NCBI GenBank assembly: GCA_049999805.1
Contig: JBNGIO010006379.1
Span: forward strand, 221,718-285,717
Length of the DNA: 64,000 nucleotides
Direction: 5' to 3'
Source of the DNA: Folioceros fuciformis
Taxonomy: Eukaryota > Anthocerotophyta > Anthocerotopsida > Anthocerotales
The position numbers and the translations under genes were made by a program. The notes under the pieces were generated by a model. It was given only the letters and a program-made list of their open reading frames with translations, was not told where the DNA came from and ran no database searches. This document shows, in pieces, positions 31,296 to 44,496 of this stretch (the first letter of the stretch is position 1; each line of letters opens with the position of its first letter).

Positions 31296-34200
31296 TTAGT
31301 GACAATTTAGATCTTTCTCTACAGCAAGAGAAAGGCCAGAGTTCTTAAATTCTACATGTAGTGCTTGCGTTGTCGATGGTTCTTGTTTTCCCAATATACC
31401 TTTGAAGACTTGAGCAAATATAACTCTCGATTCAAACAATGGCAAAAATGTGCAAACAATAGATGAGAATAGTGCCCAAATGATGGAGATAACGACCCAT
31501 AGCGTGAAGTATTTCTGTGAACAAGAATAATGTAATTGAAATTAAGCATCAAATAAGTGTACATAATGTAGCTGCGTCTATTCATACACGAATGACTTTG
31601 GCATGTAGAATGACTTACCTCCGAAAAGACACCTGCCGGTAGGGCAAGGAGAGGCCAAACTATGCAGGTGATGAAAATGATTCCCAATGCAATGAATAGG
31701 GTGAGTCGAAAATATCGCTCCATGGCTTTCTGGTCGTTCTGATCGTATTGTGATATGTCGATGCCATCCATCACCTCTATCTGTTGGAATCTGCTGCATA
31801 CGTGGTACCGGGGTTAGCAGCTTAGCCATCTGAGGTTAGAGCTTTGGGTATCCACATGTGTGTCAAAATCCAGAGTTCGCACCTTCCGTAGCTGTCAGTT
31901 TTGTCTGGATTCAGAAGAGTCCAAATGAGAATTACAACTGCCGACCCAATGAGAGAAACCAACGTTCCAGTCATAGTAGGACCAAGCTCCTGAAGGCTGT
32001 GTTGGACGCTCAATTCATGATATGCCCACTGAGTTGATACATTGCCCAACACACAGAAACACATGTACCGTGAATGGGCTCTTCAAGCTGAGGGTGCAAT
32101 GTCAAAGAGAACCCAAAGGGCTGAGGCATCACCTGGGCATGACACAACCATGTAGTGATTCCTGCAGCCTGCCCAGCCAAAGCTCCTAGTATGACTGCTC
32201 CTGAGGGGACCGCTGGCCACATGAGCATCATAGTGAGAGGGGCAACGGAGGAGCAGGCAAGGATGCCTATCACCAGAAACAGGAAGTTGACGTCCACGTC
32301 TATCTGCAAGTCATCCGTCAGTCGTGACCAGGAAAATTGCAGGCCATCTTTCACACCTTCTCTAGCGGCCAAAAGCAGTAATCCGTTTTACTGTCAAAGA
32401 TTGGGGGATTCAGATCTCACCAGATGCAAAACACAGGCAAGGCCACCCATGGAGAGTCCGAAGAGAATCAGGGCCCATCTCGAAACCAACAGCATCTCTG
32501 TTCCCGAAGCTTGTGGTTTCAGGTATGCCTGCACAGATTTACAAAGCTCATGCCACCCAAACCACTGCTTCCTGCACCATCGCCTTGATTCTCCTCCTAG
32601 TTCGAGCTCACCTTGTAAATGTCGTATGTGAAGATTGAGCTCATGGCGATAAACTCTGCTGAGCCGGCCGAGGTTACCGCCATGAAAACCATACTCAACA
32701 CGAGTATCACCCCTCCTGTCATGCACCGAGCGTCATGACGCGAGAATAACACTAATTTCAAAGTTCAGACAAATAGATTCTGGTAGCCAAGTAGTCCCTT
32801 AATACCTGATCCTAGGACGCATTGTGCAGCAGCTACTGGCACCAAGCCAGAATTAGCTTCCAGGGATGTGAGGGGAAGGTCCAAGGCCCTAGCTGACAAT
32901 CCCAGGGAAGTTGCCAGAGCAAATGGGATAGGTAGCCACAAGAATGATCCCAACAGATAACCCTTGTAGGAGGCTTCCGGAGTGGCAGCAATGGCTCCCT
33001 TCAGATAAGTCAAGGGTTAAAACTGTGGGTCAACATCTGCAACAACTGAAGCCTACTTCGAGGGCTTTATGCCAAGTACCTGCCAATAGGCTTGATCTGC
33101 CCAAACTGTTCCGAAGGAACCAGCTAGAATGTTCACTCCAAACTGCAAGCCTCCTCTGCTGAACATGGTCAGGTAGCTACCACCTCTGTTGCCTGGGCAC
33201 GCCATCAGCCAACACTTCAGCTGCATGTGTCAAGCCTGGCAGGAGAACGTAGAGGTATAATGTTTTGCCACGAGGCAGGTGCTTTACCTGAAACTGGAAC
33301 AACATGTGCATACTCTGTGAGGTTTTGCCAAACTTTGCTAATGCTTCCTATTGGCTCTTTGTTGGATGCGTACACCTGCCATTTTTAACTTTGTCACTGA
33401 AACAAGCATGCAACTGCTTCCAGGCAAGCCTATGCACAGTAGATCATAGTTCAACTTACTGTGAAGCAGAAGACATTGAGTGTGATGAAGATGATGACTG
33501 TGTGCAGGTACGACGATGTAAATGTTGCTTTAAGCCCGCCGGCCACGGTATAAACAATAACGCTCACGGGAATCAACATCAAAGCTGCATACACGTTCAT
33601 GCCTGCATTTCACTCATCCAGTTCAGAACGCCAGCAGGATTTCTTTGTCAGTAGCCATGCCACAGTTTCATAAGTACCTGTTGATGCCACAAGCACATTC
33701 CCTGCTCCAAGAATAAGCAAAGCGCTGACGATGAAATTATTTAGATAGCATAGGTACATGAACACCTGGAACACCGCGACAACGTGACAAATGCATTCCA
33801 TCGTATATGTGTGTAGACTAAAAAACACATCGGCGGCAAAGCCAGCTCAACTTAAACAAGTGCCAAATTGCGCATGTACTTACAAAACCGGCTGTGTGAC
33901 CCCAACGGCGCCTAACCAGCTCCACGACCGTGTGCCCCATTGGTGCTCTGCGTTTGATCTGCAGAGCCACTGTACTAAACAAGAAATACTGTACAGCTGC
34001 ACCAGCCCCATACCTTCACACAATTTGCGATGGTGTTAAGCTCCGGGCCCCAAATTTTCGAAATTTCGCGGCAATCGTGATAGCGTCTTGAACAGATTCT
34101 CACCAGAATCCTCCGCTGATTCCAAGTTTGAAGGCTTCATTGCTGGATTGCAGCAGCGTTGACACCCTGCAGAGACGACGTCCATCGCAGCAGAGAAAAT

Positions 34201-34604
34201 CATTTGTCCGCTGATTATGGCCAGCAGTGCAGAACCGTGAGCTTACCATGTTCCCCGGCTGACGATGTCAACCGCCGTCAGTCCGGTTTTGATGTTTCTC
34301 CCCGCTGTGTTGAATTCCTCCGAGTGGTAGACGCTGCCAGCGAACTTCTTATCCAAGTGCATGATCAGAGTTGTGACCGCCGCAAAAAACAACCCAAATC
34401 CACAAACAATGCCGTACCCAACACTCTGCAAATTCGGCAACGGCTCAAGTTACATCACTTGCTACGAGGTGTCTAGATTTCCCCAAGAGCCTGCACTGCT
34501 AGCTGCTAAGATCTTACTTGGGGGAAGATTGCATTGCCATTGAAGAAGCTGGTTCGATTGTCAAATTGGTGCAACCCAAAGAGATTGGGTTCGCCGAGAG
34601 GCAT
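31296..34604 (-). CDS. DUR3: Urea-proton symporter, SSS family
   Basis: Fifteen exons (transcript order): 34518-34604, 34247-34425, 34104-34166, 33884-34013, 33678-33765, 33460-33602, 33288-33375, 33080-33192, 32806-32998, 32612-32715, 32421-32528, 32133-32303, 31883-32028, 31619-31790, 31296-31514. They give 667 residues, near the 694 of Arabidopsis DUR3. DUR3 is a plasma-membrane sodium:solute-symporter-fold carrier that imports urea with protons at low external urea. Family strings are [95 protein letters not shown] and [13 protein letters not shown]. About 14-15 hydrophobic segments are visible. The start [10 protein letters not shown] is the only ATG fitting the first exon. All introns are GT-AG and short. 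Confidence 0.93.
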
Positions 34605-35164
34605 TGTGACGAAGAGACAGACGGATCATACATCTGCATGGGCTTTATCCATATTTCGTTCGAGTGAGAGGAAAGCTTTGGGTCATTCCCACCTTGACAA
34701 GTTCTGGATGGCCGGTGTAGAGTGCAGGTCACAAGGAGTCTCCGTGACGAAAACGTAGTATCTGTGAACATACTGCTTTTCCATTCGCGTTAGAGGTCCA
34801 GGTTAGCGATCGACTGTCAGTCGGGATCATGTGCTGCAGGTACCAGTCGCTGTCAAGACGACTCCATGCAGAAATGCTTATTATGTACGTAGATGGGACA
34901 CAGATCCCACATTTCTAACCCAAGTTTCCACTCCTCTGTCGAAGAGCTAACTTTCCTCCCCATCAGCGAGGCCACAATTAGCAAGTTTTTCTTCAAGGCC
35001 ATGCAGAGCTTCCGCAAGGCCGCGCCAAACAGTTGGAGGGGTTTCACAAGGGCATGCAGAAGAGCAGCCACTTCTGCCTAAACAAACTCACACTTAAGAG
35101 ACAACTCTATTATGCACTATACCAAAACTGTCCGACTACTAAAGCCGCTTGCCTCCGTAGTTGT

Positions 35165-37355
35165 TTAAGTCGTCATTTCTTTTGAAACCAGCTCCCCCAA
35201 ATTCTTAGTTCGCTTCACAAGATTGAGACAGTTACTCTCTGCCACCAGCACCAATGAAAAAAAAAGGCCCGGAGAAAGAGTGTGCAGTAGTTTCCGTGCT
35301 GTATACGACAATCTAGGTGACCCTGTACTCCAGGAACATGAGCAACTTCTCCGCAAGGAGCTCGTGATTCCCGTATTGGGGCCTTTCCGGACTCATCCAA
35401 TCCTTCTCTGCAATAACCGTTTTGCCCCCAGCTCCAGCTGTTAACATTTCAGCTTCAAACTCTGCAACAATACGATATATGCAGACGCGAAGAACGTCTG
35501 CCAGAGCATGACCCTTTCTGTGCATAGCAGTGTTTTTGGGAAACAGAAATCCTGGTTTCTTAACTGCTTCAAAAACCCCGCCTCGGGATGGCATGGTCCA
35601 CCTAATGCTGTTTGGCCCTACAAACTTGCTACTTTCAGTGTGGCTCCGGCGACCGAGGTAGACCTCCAAAACCAGGAGACAGGACAATAAGGAGGATATA
35701 ACTGCCCCATTAGAACCACTTAGCTGGGCCACACCAAACCTGTCTTCGTACCGAGAAATGGCTGTCAATGAGGCCACAGTTCGGGCACACCAGGAGCACA
35801 ACTGGAAGGGCAAGTTCAGACGTCAGCTGGAAGGGGCAGAAAAGTGAAGAATGCACAAGGGTTTAGGGTTGCAGAACGACATCAAGACAGGTTGTCCGAC
35901 AGACCTGGAAGTTAAAGACGCCCCTCGAGTCGATGCCAGGCCCTATTTGCACCAGCTCATTCGGTGATAACATTTGCTTCATAAGATGGCCGTTTTCAGT
36001 CTGGAAACCTTCCAGACCACCCGCAAGTTTCGAAGTAAGAGCATTGATGGGGCTGAGACATAGTCCAATTATACTCTTGTACGTCTCTGCCGTTTCTTCG
36101 AACAGAGCAGCACGCCTCCATGTATCCCCATTGGTTTCTGCAACCATGCACAAATCTAGGTAGGCCAGATACTGCAAAATAGAATGATCTTCCGAATCTC
36201 TTAGTGCCGTAAGCAAAGGTTCTGTGGGGTCAGTTTCTGCCGCAACTGAGCCAAGAGGAGACTCAAACTTGTGGTGCTTGGTGTGAACGACCTGTTTCCA
36301 GGGCATGAAATCAAATGTAACCATTAGACCTGGGAACACTGAGTAGCCATTTCAATGAGAGTGCAGCAGAAAACTGCCGTAAGCAACAACAAGCAGCAAG
36401 AGGTACCTGAATCAGATGATGACCAAACTCCCAGCTTAAAACAGTGAAGAGAGAAGCCACCGAGAACAAGAGAGTGTTCCTGACAAAAGAAGGGTAGTCG
36501 AGTGCCGTCAAAATGTTGCCCCGAAGAGCCAGTAACGCTCGGAAGAGCCCAAAGAACACAGCTGCACTAGAAATCTGTAGGGCCCGGTTTGCAGCGATGG
36601 GAATAACAAGTTTGAATGCAAAGTAGAAGAGCCGCTGTCCAGAAATCACACCACCAAATTAGTCACACGTGACCTCTACAACCTTAGGGGCAAGCAGAAA
36701 CGGAGTTTTGAGAACAGAAGATCTACAAGCCGTCCTGAAATTAACTCGAACAGAATGGTTGAAGGTACAGACACACCTGGATGATGGGAAAGGTAAGCAC
36801 AGCTTTCTTCCAATATAGATGAAAGCAGAAGTACACGAGGCCCAGCATCACACCCTGAACACTCAGTTCGAGCACAACCCTCCATTGCAGCACACCATAC
36901 AATGCAGATACCAGCGAAAACACTCCCAGCAGCCCCGAAAGCGCACACAAGAGTAAGAAGCCACAATGCAGGCCTGTCACACGTATTCTCCGATGCAAAG
37001 CAGCCGCTTGCCGGTTCGACTGCTTGTCCAGAGATGGACCCACAATCAACCACCAGGTATGCTGCCATATATAAGACAGCAAATCTCCCGCAGACGCTGC
37101 ATCTACATCCTCTGGCTGCAATATAAACGCGGTCCCGAGCAGGAAGAGTATCTGCGATGACTGGAACACCAGAAACCTGATAATCCCCCAGATCGAAGCC
37201 AAGAACAGAGGTCCGAATTCATAGTACCGACTAGACGTGCCTCCGGAAAAAGTGCATTCCCACATCAACCAAACAATTGTGGACATGGCCGCATGGACAA
37301 GCCCGCAACGGATCCACCGCTTCCCCACTACCTCCCACCAGAAGGGATGCGCCAT
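35165..37355 (-). CDS. NDC1: Transmembrane nucleoporin NDC1
   Basis: Exons (transcript order): 36777-37355, 36407-36634, 35905-36291, then 35329-35801 joined to 35165-35234, giving 578 residues. NDC1 anchors the nuclear pore complex in the pore membrane. Six hydrophobic segments lie in the first two exons: VHAAMSTIVWLMW, LASIWGIIRFLVF, CGFLLLCALSGLLGVF, VMLGLVYFCFHLYW, a pair around SAAVFFGLFRALL, and SVASLFTVLSWEFG. Then follows the family's soluble region (LRDSEDHSILQYLAYLDLCM, RRAALFEET, TVASLTAISRYEDRFGVAQL). The start is the ATG in GGACATGG at 37355. The last junction is uncertain: GA|GTACAG to AGAG|TAAC keeps the frame and gives a continuous helix, while reading on from 35322 gives a stop after YRVT. 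It is head-to-head with MRL1. Confidence 0.82.
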
Positions 37356-38195
37356 GTCCACAATACAATCCGGTATCACCACCGGAAATTACCACTGGCA
37401 TCCAATATCACCGCAAGTCTCGTCATTCTCCTCCCGTAGCCATCGCCGGCAGCTCAACCTGCACCAGCCCTGGTATCAAATGAGGACGGCAAAGCACACT
37501 CTCCGACCGACAAGAAAACGAAGACCTCAGGGCAGCGTAAAACCTAAGACTGCCTCCAGTCCCAGCCGCGCTTTCAAGACAGCCAATTCACGAATTGCAA
37601 CACGCCGATGACCTAGCCCAAATCCAAATCCAACACGCACTCCAGCAACTCGGCGAGCTGACAGGCCAGGAGCCTGGAGGAGTATGCAAAATCAATTCAC
37701 TGTAATCCCCCTGCAATCGCAGTCTGCCGACGGCCCAACGAACCAACAGTTCAGGGGAAAGTACCGCACAAGCGCTTGCCGCCGCAGATGACAAGAGCCA
37801 TCCTGAAGGAAATGCCAGTGAGGGCGCGTACCTCACGTGATCAGTCGCACGTGCGCGGCCAATTGGAGACGCGTCGAGGAAGCGGGGGCCGGGAGGGACG
37901 TTCATTCGACTCCTACACCTTGATCCGATCGGAATCGAGGAAATCGGAATCGAGGAAGAAGCAGGCAGGCGGGGGGGGACTACGAGAGGTGATCTCCAGG
38001 CTCCAGGGCGGACGTAACAGAGCTCCCGAGATTCGAAAGTGGCGGGAACGAGAGGCGTGGAGTGGAGTGGAGTACAATGCGCTCTCTCACCACCAGCTGA
38101 TGAGAGCCTGCGAGATTAGGGGCCCTTTTAAGATTAGGCAGCGCGCAAGATAAGGCTGATTTGGCGCAAGGGGAAAGCAAGCAGGAGAAGAGGAG
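37356..38195. promoter_or_regulatory. Divergent intergenic region between NDC1 and MRL1
   Basis: 840 bp separate the two start codons. It contains a purine-rich tract with GGAATCGAGGAA repeated near 37930 and a run of nine G near 37971. No TATA box is obvious on either side, fitting two housekeeping-type promoters. Confidence 0.45.
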
Positions 38196-41100
38196 ATGGA
38201 GATGGAGTGGCCTGGCTGGGCCAGGCCAGGCCACGCCATGGGCCTTGCTCCTCCCTCCGTTTGGCTGCCGCGCGCGCAGCCTCAACCCATCGCGATGCCC
38301 CGCCTGCTGCAGCGCCTGTCGGATGCAGCGGCCGCGCACCCGCGCCCAGTGGCGCACTCGGCCGCCACGCAGCGAGCGTTCCTGCCGCTCCCGCTCGGGA
38401 GCAGCAGCAGCAGTGGCGGGGGCAGTGGGGGCGACGACGCCTGTGCCAGCTCCTCTTCCTACGCGGACGACGACGCCAGAGCCGGCCTCGCCCGTGCCAG
38501 GATCACCTGTATGCAGAATGTAGAGGACAGGGCGGCCGGGGGCGGCGTCAGTGCACGGGCCGGGGAATTGAGCACCAGGGACGCATTCTGGAACGATGTC
38601 ATGGCACACGTGCGGAGCAAGCCGGGAGGTCAGCCGGGATACTTCTACGTCGCCCCGCTGCCGCAATCGCTGGCAGAGCTCCTGCCCCTGGCCCCGGATG
38701 TGGATCCCGAAGTCTGCCTCGCCTTGTACAATAAATTGCTCAGGGCCGACAGGTACATCGCCTGGTCCGGATGTGGTGCTGAGCTGCGTGAGCCATGGTA
38801 TGTGGTTAAACGCCGCGGTGTTGGATTGCCAGGCTGCAGGATTGTCTTGTACTATTGGATCATATGGACAGGGCGGGGATACTGGATATGAATAAGGTAC
38901 GATTCCTGGCTCATGGATTCCGTGAGGTTTGAGGTTCGTGCCGATTTCTGTTTGTTCTGCCTGATGAAATGTATGCCCCGCGCAATGTAATGCAGATCCT
39001 CCATATGAGGTTCTATGAAGAGTGCAAATCTCGGAAAGCTGTGGCCGAGGCTTTTAGATTTACGCTTCTGATCAAGGAAGCAACCCTTAGAAAGTACACT
39101 ATGCTGCTGTCGGTGTGCGCTGCAGCTGCAGATGCAGACGGTAGGTAGACCGGTGAGGTGAAACTATGTCGAGATGTGCAATTTATCCACCTCGAAGTGC
39201 GTATGTTGATGGTGCGGATCTTACGATTGGATTATTTGTGTCTCGTAGGTGCATTGAGGGCCTTCTCTCTGTTGGAGAGGGAAGGTCTGAAGGCTGACTG
39301 CATTATATACACTGCTGCCATCTCGGCGTGTGCCAAAGCGGGGTGTGTGGACCTCGGTTTCAAGGTGAGTTTGCCGCTAGCGTCGTGGTCGTTCCTCGTC
39401 AGGACGTGTGCAAAAGCGTAGTCTGGTCGTAGTCACAGGTTTCGGGCTGCATCAAGCTCTCACTTTGTCACTGTGGTGGCAGCTTTTTTTTGAGATGGAT
39501 AGTGTAGGAGTGAAGCCAAATCAACACACATTTGGTGCCATGATCGATGGCTGCGCCCGTGCTGGTCTCCTGGCTAAAGCTTTTGGAGTGTATGGGATCA
39601 TGCTGTCGAAGGTCAGCAACAGCTTCCTGGTCCGGCTGTCCTTGACATCTGGCTTTGCCTCATGCCATCTGCCCTTGGGTGTGCAGAATGTGAAACCGGA
39701 TATCGTCATTTTCAACTCCCTCATCAATGCCTGCGGCCGCGCTGGAGCCGTGGATCGTGCATTTGATGTCTTGAGTGACATGAAGAACGAAGACACAAAG
39801 GTCGAACCTGATCACGTGACATATGGTGCACTCATTTGCGCTTGCATTCGTGCTGGACAGGTCAGGGCCAAAAGGATCTCAGCTTTTTGCTGTATCTGCT
39901 TTCTTAAAGCTTATGTTCGTGAGGGAGCTAAACAAGGATTTCGCAGGTAGACAGAGGACTTGAAGTATACAAGATGATGCATGAGAGCGGATTTGTTGGA
40001 AGTCCTGAAGTCTACACTGCAGCTGTACATGCGCACAGTCTCACGAAAAACGTGGATGGCGCTTTTGAAGTGCTCAATCACTTGCGAACAAAGGGCGTCA
40101 AGCCAGATGATGTACTGAGCATTCTGACGAACAAGCATGTTCTTGGCAACCTTTGACAGCTCAGGTACTTTGTGACGAGTTGAAGGAAGTAGTTGCCTGA
40201 TTTCTATTTGACTTTTTGTGAACCACAGGTATTTTTCAGTGCCTTGATTGACGTTGCCGGACAAGCAAGGAAGATAGATGTTGCATACAGTATCTTGGAG
40301 GAAATGAGGAAAAGCTCTATACAACCTGGCCCTCCTGCCTACAGTGCGATGATGGGTGTCTGCAGCATTGTAAGACTCATACTTCACTGTGTTTGGCAAT
40401 ATCCTTTGTGTTTATCCTCATCCTGATTCACGTCTGCGATGCAGATGAAGGATTGGGAAAAGGCCCTAGCTGTCTACGAAGAGATGAAAAAGACTGAAGT
40501 GATTCCAACTGTTTCAACTTTGAATGCTCTCATGAATGCCCTATGTATGTGCACTGCTCACGCCTAACCGCCACATTCTCTGGTCCTAGAGTTTCACACA
40601 AGTCCTGTGATTGATTGTTTCTACCCCCAAATCTGTTGTTTTCCCTTCCCAATCCAGGTAGCGGAAAGCTCTTGCTAAAGGCAATGGATCTTTTGAAAGA
40701 AATTCGGGATGCAGGAGTTTTGCCTGATCAGATCACTTACACTATTTTGCTCAATGCTTGTAAAAGGTCAGTGGAAGGTGTGCGCTGCACCGTGTTCTCT
40801 TGTGGTGTCATATGTTGCACTATCGTAGATTCACGGGTGTAACATCCCATCGACAGGTCAAATGAAGCAGAGCACGCATTTGATCTCCACATGAGCATGA
40901 TGTCTGAAGGCCTGTCTCCAACTCTTGCCATTTGCGATTGTATCACAGGTCTGTGTAGAAATTTATCGTGGGAGTTATTTATTTACTGCTGGCAGCCCGT
41001 TTGCCATTGGTTTAGCATACTGATTTGATGTTCTAACATTTTCCTTTTAGCGCTTAGGCATTTGCTTGAGACGTGTCCAGGCATGTGCACCGGCGCCCGA

Positions 41101-42509
41101 CTTTTCTTGTCATCTTGGACCCCTTCAAGCAGACTTGTGCAAGGGAGCTGCACATGAACAATGGTGCGTCATGCCCTGTTCAATACTAGAAACTGCAACT
41201 GAGCCACGCCGGGGGAATATCTTTGTCTGTCACCTGTGTGCTTTGTCAAGGGTATTCTTGATAACAATCTGTCGTCTTTCTCAGGGCTTCCTGGGCTCTT
41301 GCCATTTATCGGCAGACAATCACAGCAGGAATTGTTCCTACAATCTATGCCCTTGCTCAACTGTTTGGATGTTTACGCACCCCAGAGTCAGAATTCGGGA
41401 CTATTGTCGGGGGAGAAAATGGAGGATTGTTCTCTCGAGTGAAAGAGGACACCTTCACCAGCAATACCATGTTGGATGGCTCTAGAATATACGACCCCCG
41501 CGCACTCTCTCTTTTTGAGGTATAAGAGACTGGTGATGCTGGTTTACTTCAGAACCTGCATCTCGACTGGCTTCAGTATGCATCTCTGCTTGTGTACTAA
41601 CTATGTCTCTTTTTGACTGGTTCAGGAAGCTGCAGGTCTAGGGGTTGTCCCACATTTTTCTTTCACGGCGGGGCCATTGGTGGTCCACACAGAGGATATG
41701 CCTCCATATGTTGCTGAGGCAAGCCTCCTGTCAAATCTTTGTTTTATTGCTCTCCCAGGCCATCTTTTGGTTTTGTGGTGCACTTGAGCTGAAAAGTGTG
41801 ATGCTGGGGATGCAAACAGGTCTGCATTCTAACGATTCTGAAGGGTCTGAGGCATCGACTTGCGGCTGGTACGTAATTCTCCGCTTTTGTCGGCTTGTGA
41901 CCCATGAAGCGGCGCTATGTCTGATTATCCTTGGCTTCAGGCGCGAAAATCCAGCCTATTATCATCTGTTTGCCAACTGAGAGGAAGGAAACGTTTATCG
42001 CAAAGAACGACAACAAGAAGATCTTTGTGTTTGGCAGGTTACTTCCCACCGATACTTGTCTCCATTTCCTGGCTCGGTTCCACTGTTGAAATTTTTGTAG
42101 AAGAGCTGCCCACATGCAAGTGTCCTTCCATCACGCTAGAGGTTGCAAGTTATCTCCGTATCTGCTTACCTCCTCAGGTGGTTGGAACAGGACTGGTCAA
42201 GCCGTAATGGCGTTGTTGAGGAGATTGCGGTTGCGATGTGAGAGACGTCGAACCTGGGGAAAAATCCGGCTTAGTTCTGCGGCCATCCAAACCTTTCTTC
42301 AGCCTAGGGCAACATTCAACCCTGGGATCAGCTTCCGGTTGCAAGACGTGGCCTTTTCTTACACAAAGCTGGCCAGGGGCCTTAGAGATCAACGGAGAGA
42401 TATCCGGCTCAAGAATACTTACCCCGATGAATCAGATGGCACGCAGGAATCGGATGCATTCAGGAGGTTCAGAGATAGGAAGCCACAGTCAGACTGGTTA
42501 GGAGATTGA
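38196..42509 (+). CDS. MRL1: PPR protein MRL1, rbcL mRNA maturation factor
   Basis: Seventeen exons: 38196-38752, 38833-38896, 38996-39140, 39249-39364, 39483-39611, 39687-39860, 39947-40111, 40229-40369, 40445-40544, 40658-40766, 40857-40948, 41058-41163, 41285-41519, 41626-41718, 41820-41868, 41941-42037, 42191-42509. They give 896 residues. MRL1 is a plastid P-class PPR protein that stabilises the rbcL (Rubisco large subunit) mRNA 5' end in Chlamydomonas and Arabidopsis. Diagnostic strings are AGILDMNKILHMRFYEECKS, GLKADCIIYTAAISACAKAG, PNQHTFGAMIDGCARAG, VKPDIVIFNSLINACGRAGA, RAFDVL, PTVSTLNALMNALC and the non-PPR tail LTILKGLRHRLAAG with GQAVMALLRRL. The N-terminus is Ala/Ser/Arg-rich, as in transit peptides. 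The intron at 41719-41819 appears to have a GC donor. The 42191 acceptor was chosen because it restores the family string. Confidence 0.9.
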
Positions 42510-44496
42510 TATTTGCAGCGTGGCATAACATTTATCAATTGTCGGGGAAAGTAAACGTAGGACAGGGTAGGCCTTTCGTTGGAATCATTGATTAAGGAGG
42601 CTCACGAGCGACCTTCTCTCCACTGGGAACTGATAGCCTGGTATGTGTCGTGACACAATGCCGCAGGCTACACGAGGTGTAGAACTATGATTATCCTTCG
42701 GAGGTCCATGACCTGGTGACAAACACCAATTCTTGTTGGAACTCAGGCCCGAGCCGATACTTGCCATCGTTCCGATCTTTTATCAAATGCATGCTACCTC
42801 GTTACAAGTGGCAGTTTGCCAGAGTTTAGTTGCCTTCGCTATCTGAAAAATGTCATTCAAAAGAATGACATTTTTCAAATGTCTTACCTTAACTTGAGTT
42901 AAGGTATGAGTTATGTTACTCGTTTTCCTTGCTTTCATGTTCTTTGAATTGTGTTTGTGAGATACATACATTGGTCTCTTCTACTTATGCGGTGGCTCGT
43001 TTTGATACTAACAACACTTTGTTATGTTTGAGAACGTTGTGTGTGATGAATTATGTCCTTCAAAAGCCAACAAGAAGTTTGTTAGGTTAGAGCCTCGTAG
43101 AGCGAGGCTATGGCATAGAGCTTGGAAGACTCCAATCCTGAAATAGCTCTAATCCATGCTCCATATCTGACTGCAGTTACCTCACATCAATGTACACCTA
43201 AAGTAAGGGTATAATCCTACGGGCGCGATCTTGCATTTTTATATTTTTAATCATAATAACTTAGAAGTAATATGTCACAATTCACTGTAATCTGGTCATA
43301 TGCCCGAATTGCTGTTACTAGGTAACACGACTCAATTCAATGTATGCCAACTACGTATTTTTTACCTTAGTAATATGATTTTTATTTGAAGAATATTTTT
43401 TTATTATATTTATAATATATTATTTCCTATATTTTATTTTCTTTTCATACTTTTACCTTTTGAAAAATAATATATAATCAAGATTTATTATGTACAAAGT
43501 AAAAAACAAATCTCTAGATTTTTTTTCTCTTTTGAAAATTTTATCACATTGTACTCCCATAAAGGGAGGTGAGTACCCTTTCTTATTAGATAAGGCCACA
43601 CATATTCTAGATATGTTCCTTTCTTCAAAGCGTCATTGGTTTGGTTTGATCTGACAATATTTTGCCACTTTATGGAACAATATGCATAAGGTATGTCCTT
43701 CAAACTAGGCACGTCAACAACCGGCCCATTGACCAATGTATTCTTTGACCACCTCTTGGCTTGCTAGCACTATATTCTTATATGTCTTTCTTCTTTCCTT
43801 ATCTATTTTAAGATATTATAATATATTAAAATATTAAAAATAATTATATTATTATATTATAACTATTGTAATATTGAACGTAAAATCCTAAGTTTATTAT
43901 ATTATTTTATTTTATTTTTAATACATTGATGGTAGTTTCCTCTACGGGAGCACTTTGAAGAATCACTCAGTTTGTCCATAGTGTGTTACTGAACGACATT
44001 CCATATTCTTCGAGAGTATTGAAGAGCTCTGACTTTTGCAAGAATTCTCGAAGTGCAGAATTGATTTTATTTTCTGTCTATATATACACATTTTAAATTG
44101 TTTTCTCAATTTTATTAATATGATAGTTTTCTAACTACCATAGATACGATTGCGTAGGGGGACCTGCATTTCACTTTGGAGTTCAATGCATCCGACCCTG
44201 CCATCTTCCCATGCCCCATACCTACCCGTGATGTCCCCTAATTTACTAGGTACTTTCGTCAGAACCGGTTATAAGTCTCGTCAGACCGTTCAGTCATCGG
44301 TGGTCTCGTCCCAACTTTCTTCCTCCTCTGGATCAGTTCAGTAGGTCTCCCATCAGTGGGTCTCTTCGATGATACCCGAAGAAGAACTTCGATAATCTCC
44401 AGAGAGGAACTTCGGCTGTCTCCTGAGAAGAATACTGTGAGATTCCGGAACACTTCTAACAAAGCTGATTCCAGTTCTCAGATTCTTGGACAATTT
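42510..44496. other. AT-rich intergenic DNA between MRL1 and the GST gene
   Basis: No supportable coding frame. It contains the twin inverted repeats (separate entry), long A/T stretches at 43230-43500 and 43790-43930, and the 3' flank of the convergent GST gene near 44100-44496. Confidence 0.55.
42844..42906. repeat. Two adjacent near-perfect inverted repeats (hairpins)
   Basis: TGAAAAATGTCATTC, a 4-base AAAA loop, and GAATGACATTTTTCA form a 15-bp perfect stem (42844-42877). Eight bases later TACCTTAACT-TG-AGTTAAGGTA forms a 10-bp perfect stem (42885-42906). Candidates are a palindromic MITE core or the fused ends of small transposons; a eukaryotic terminator role is not indicated. Confidence 0.85.
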
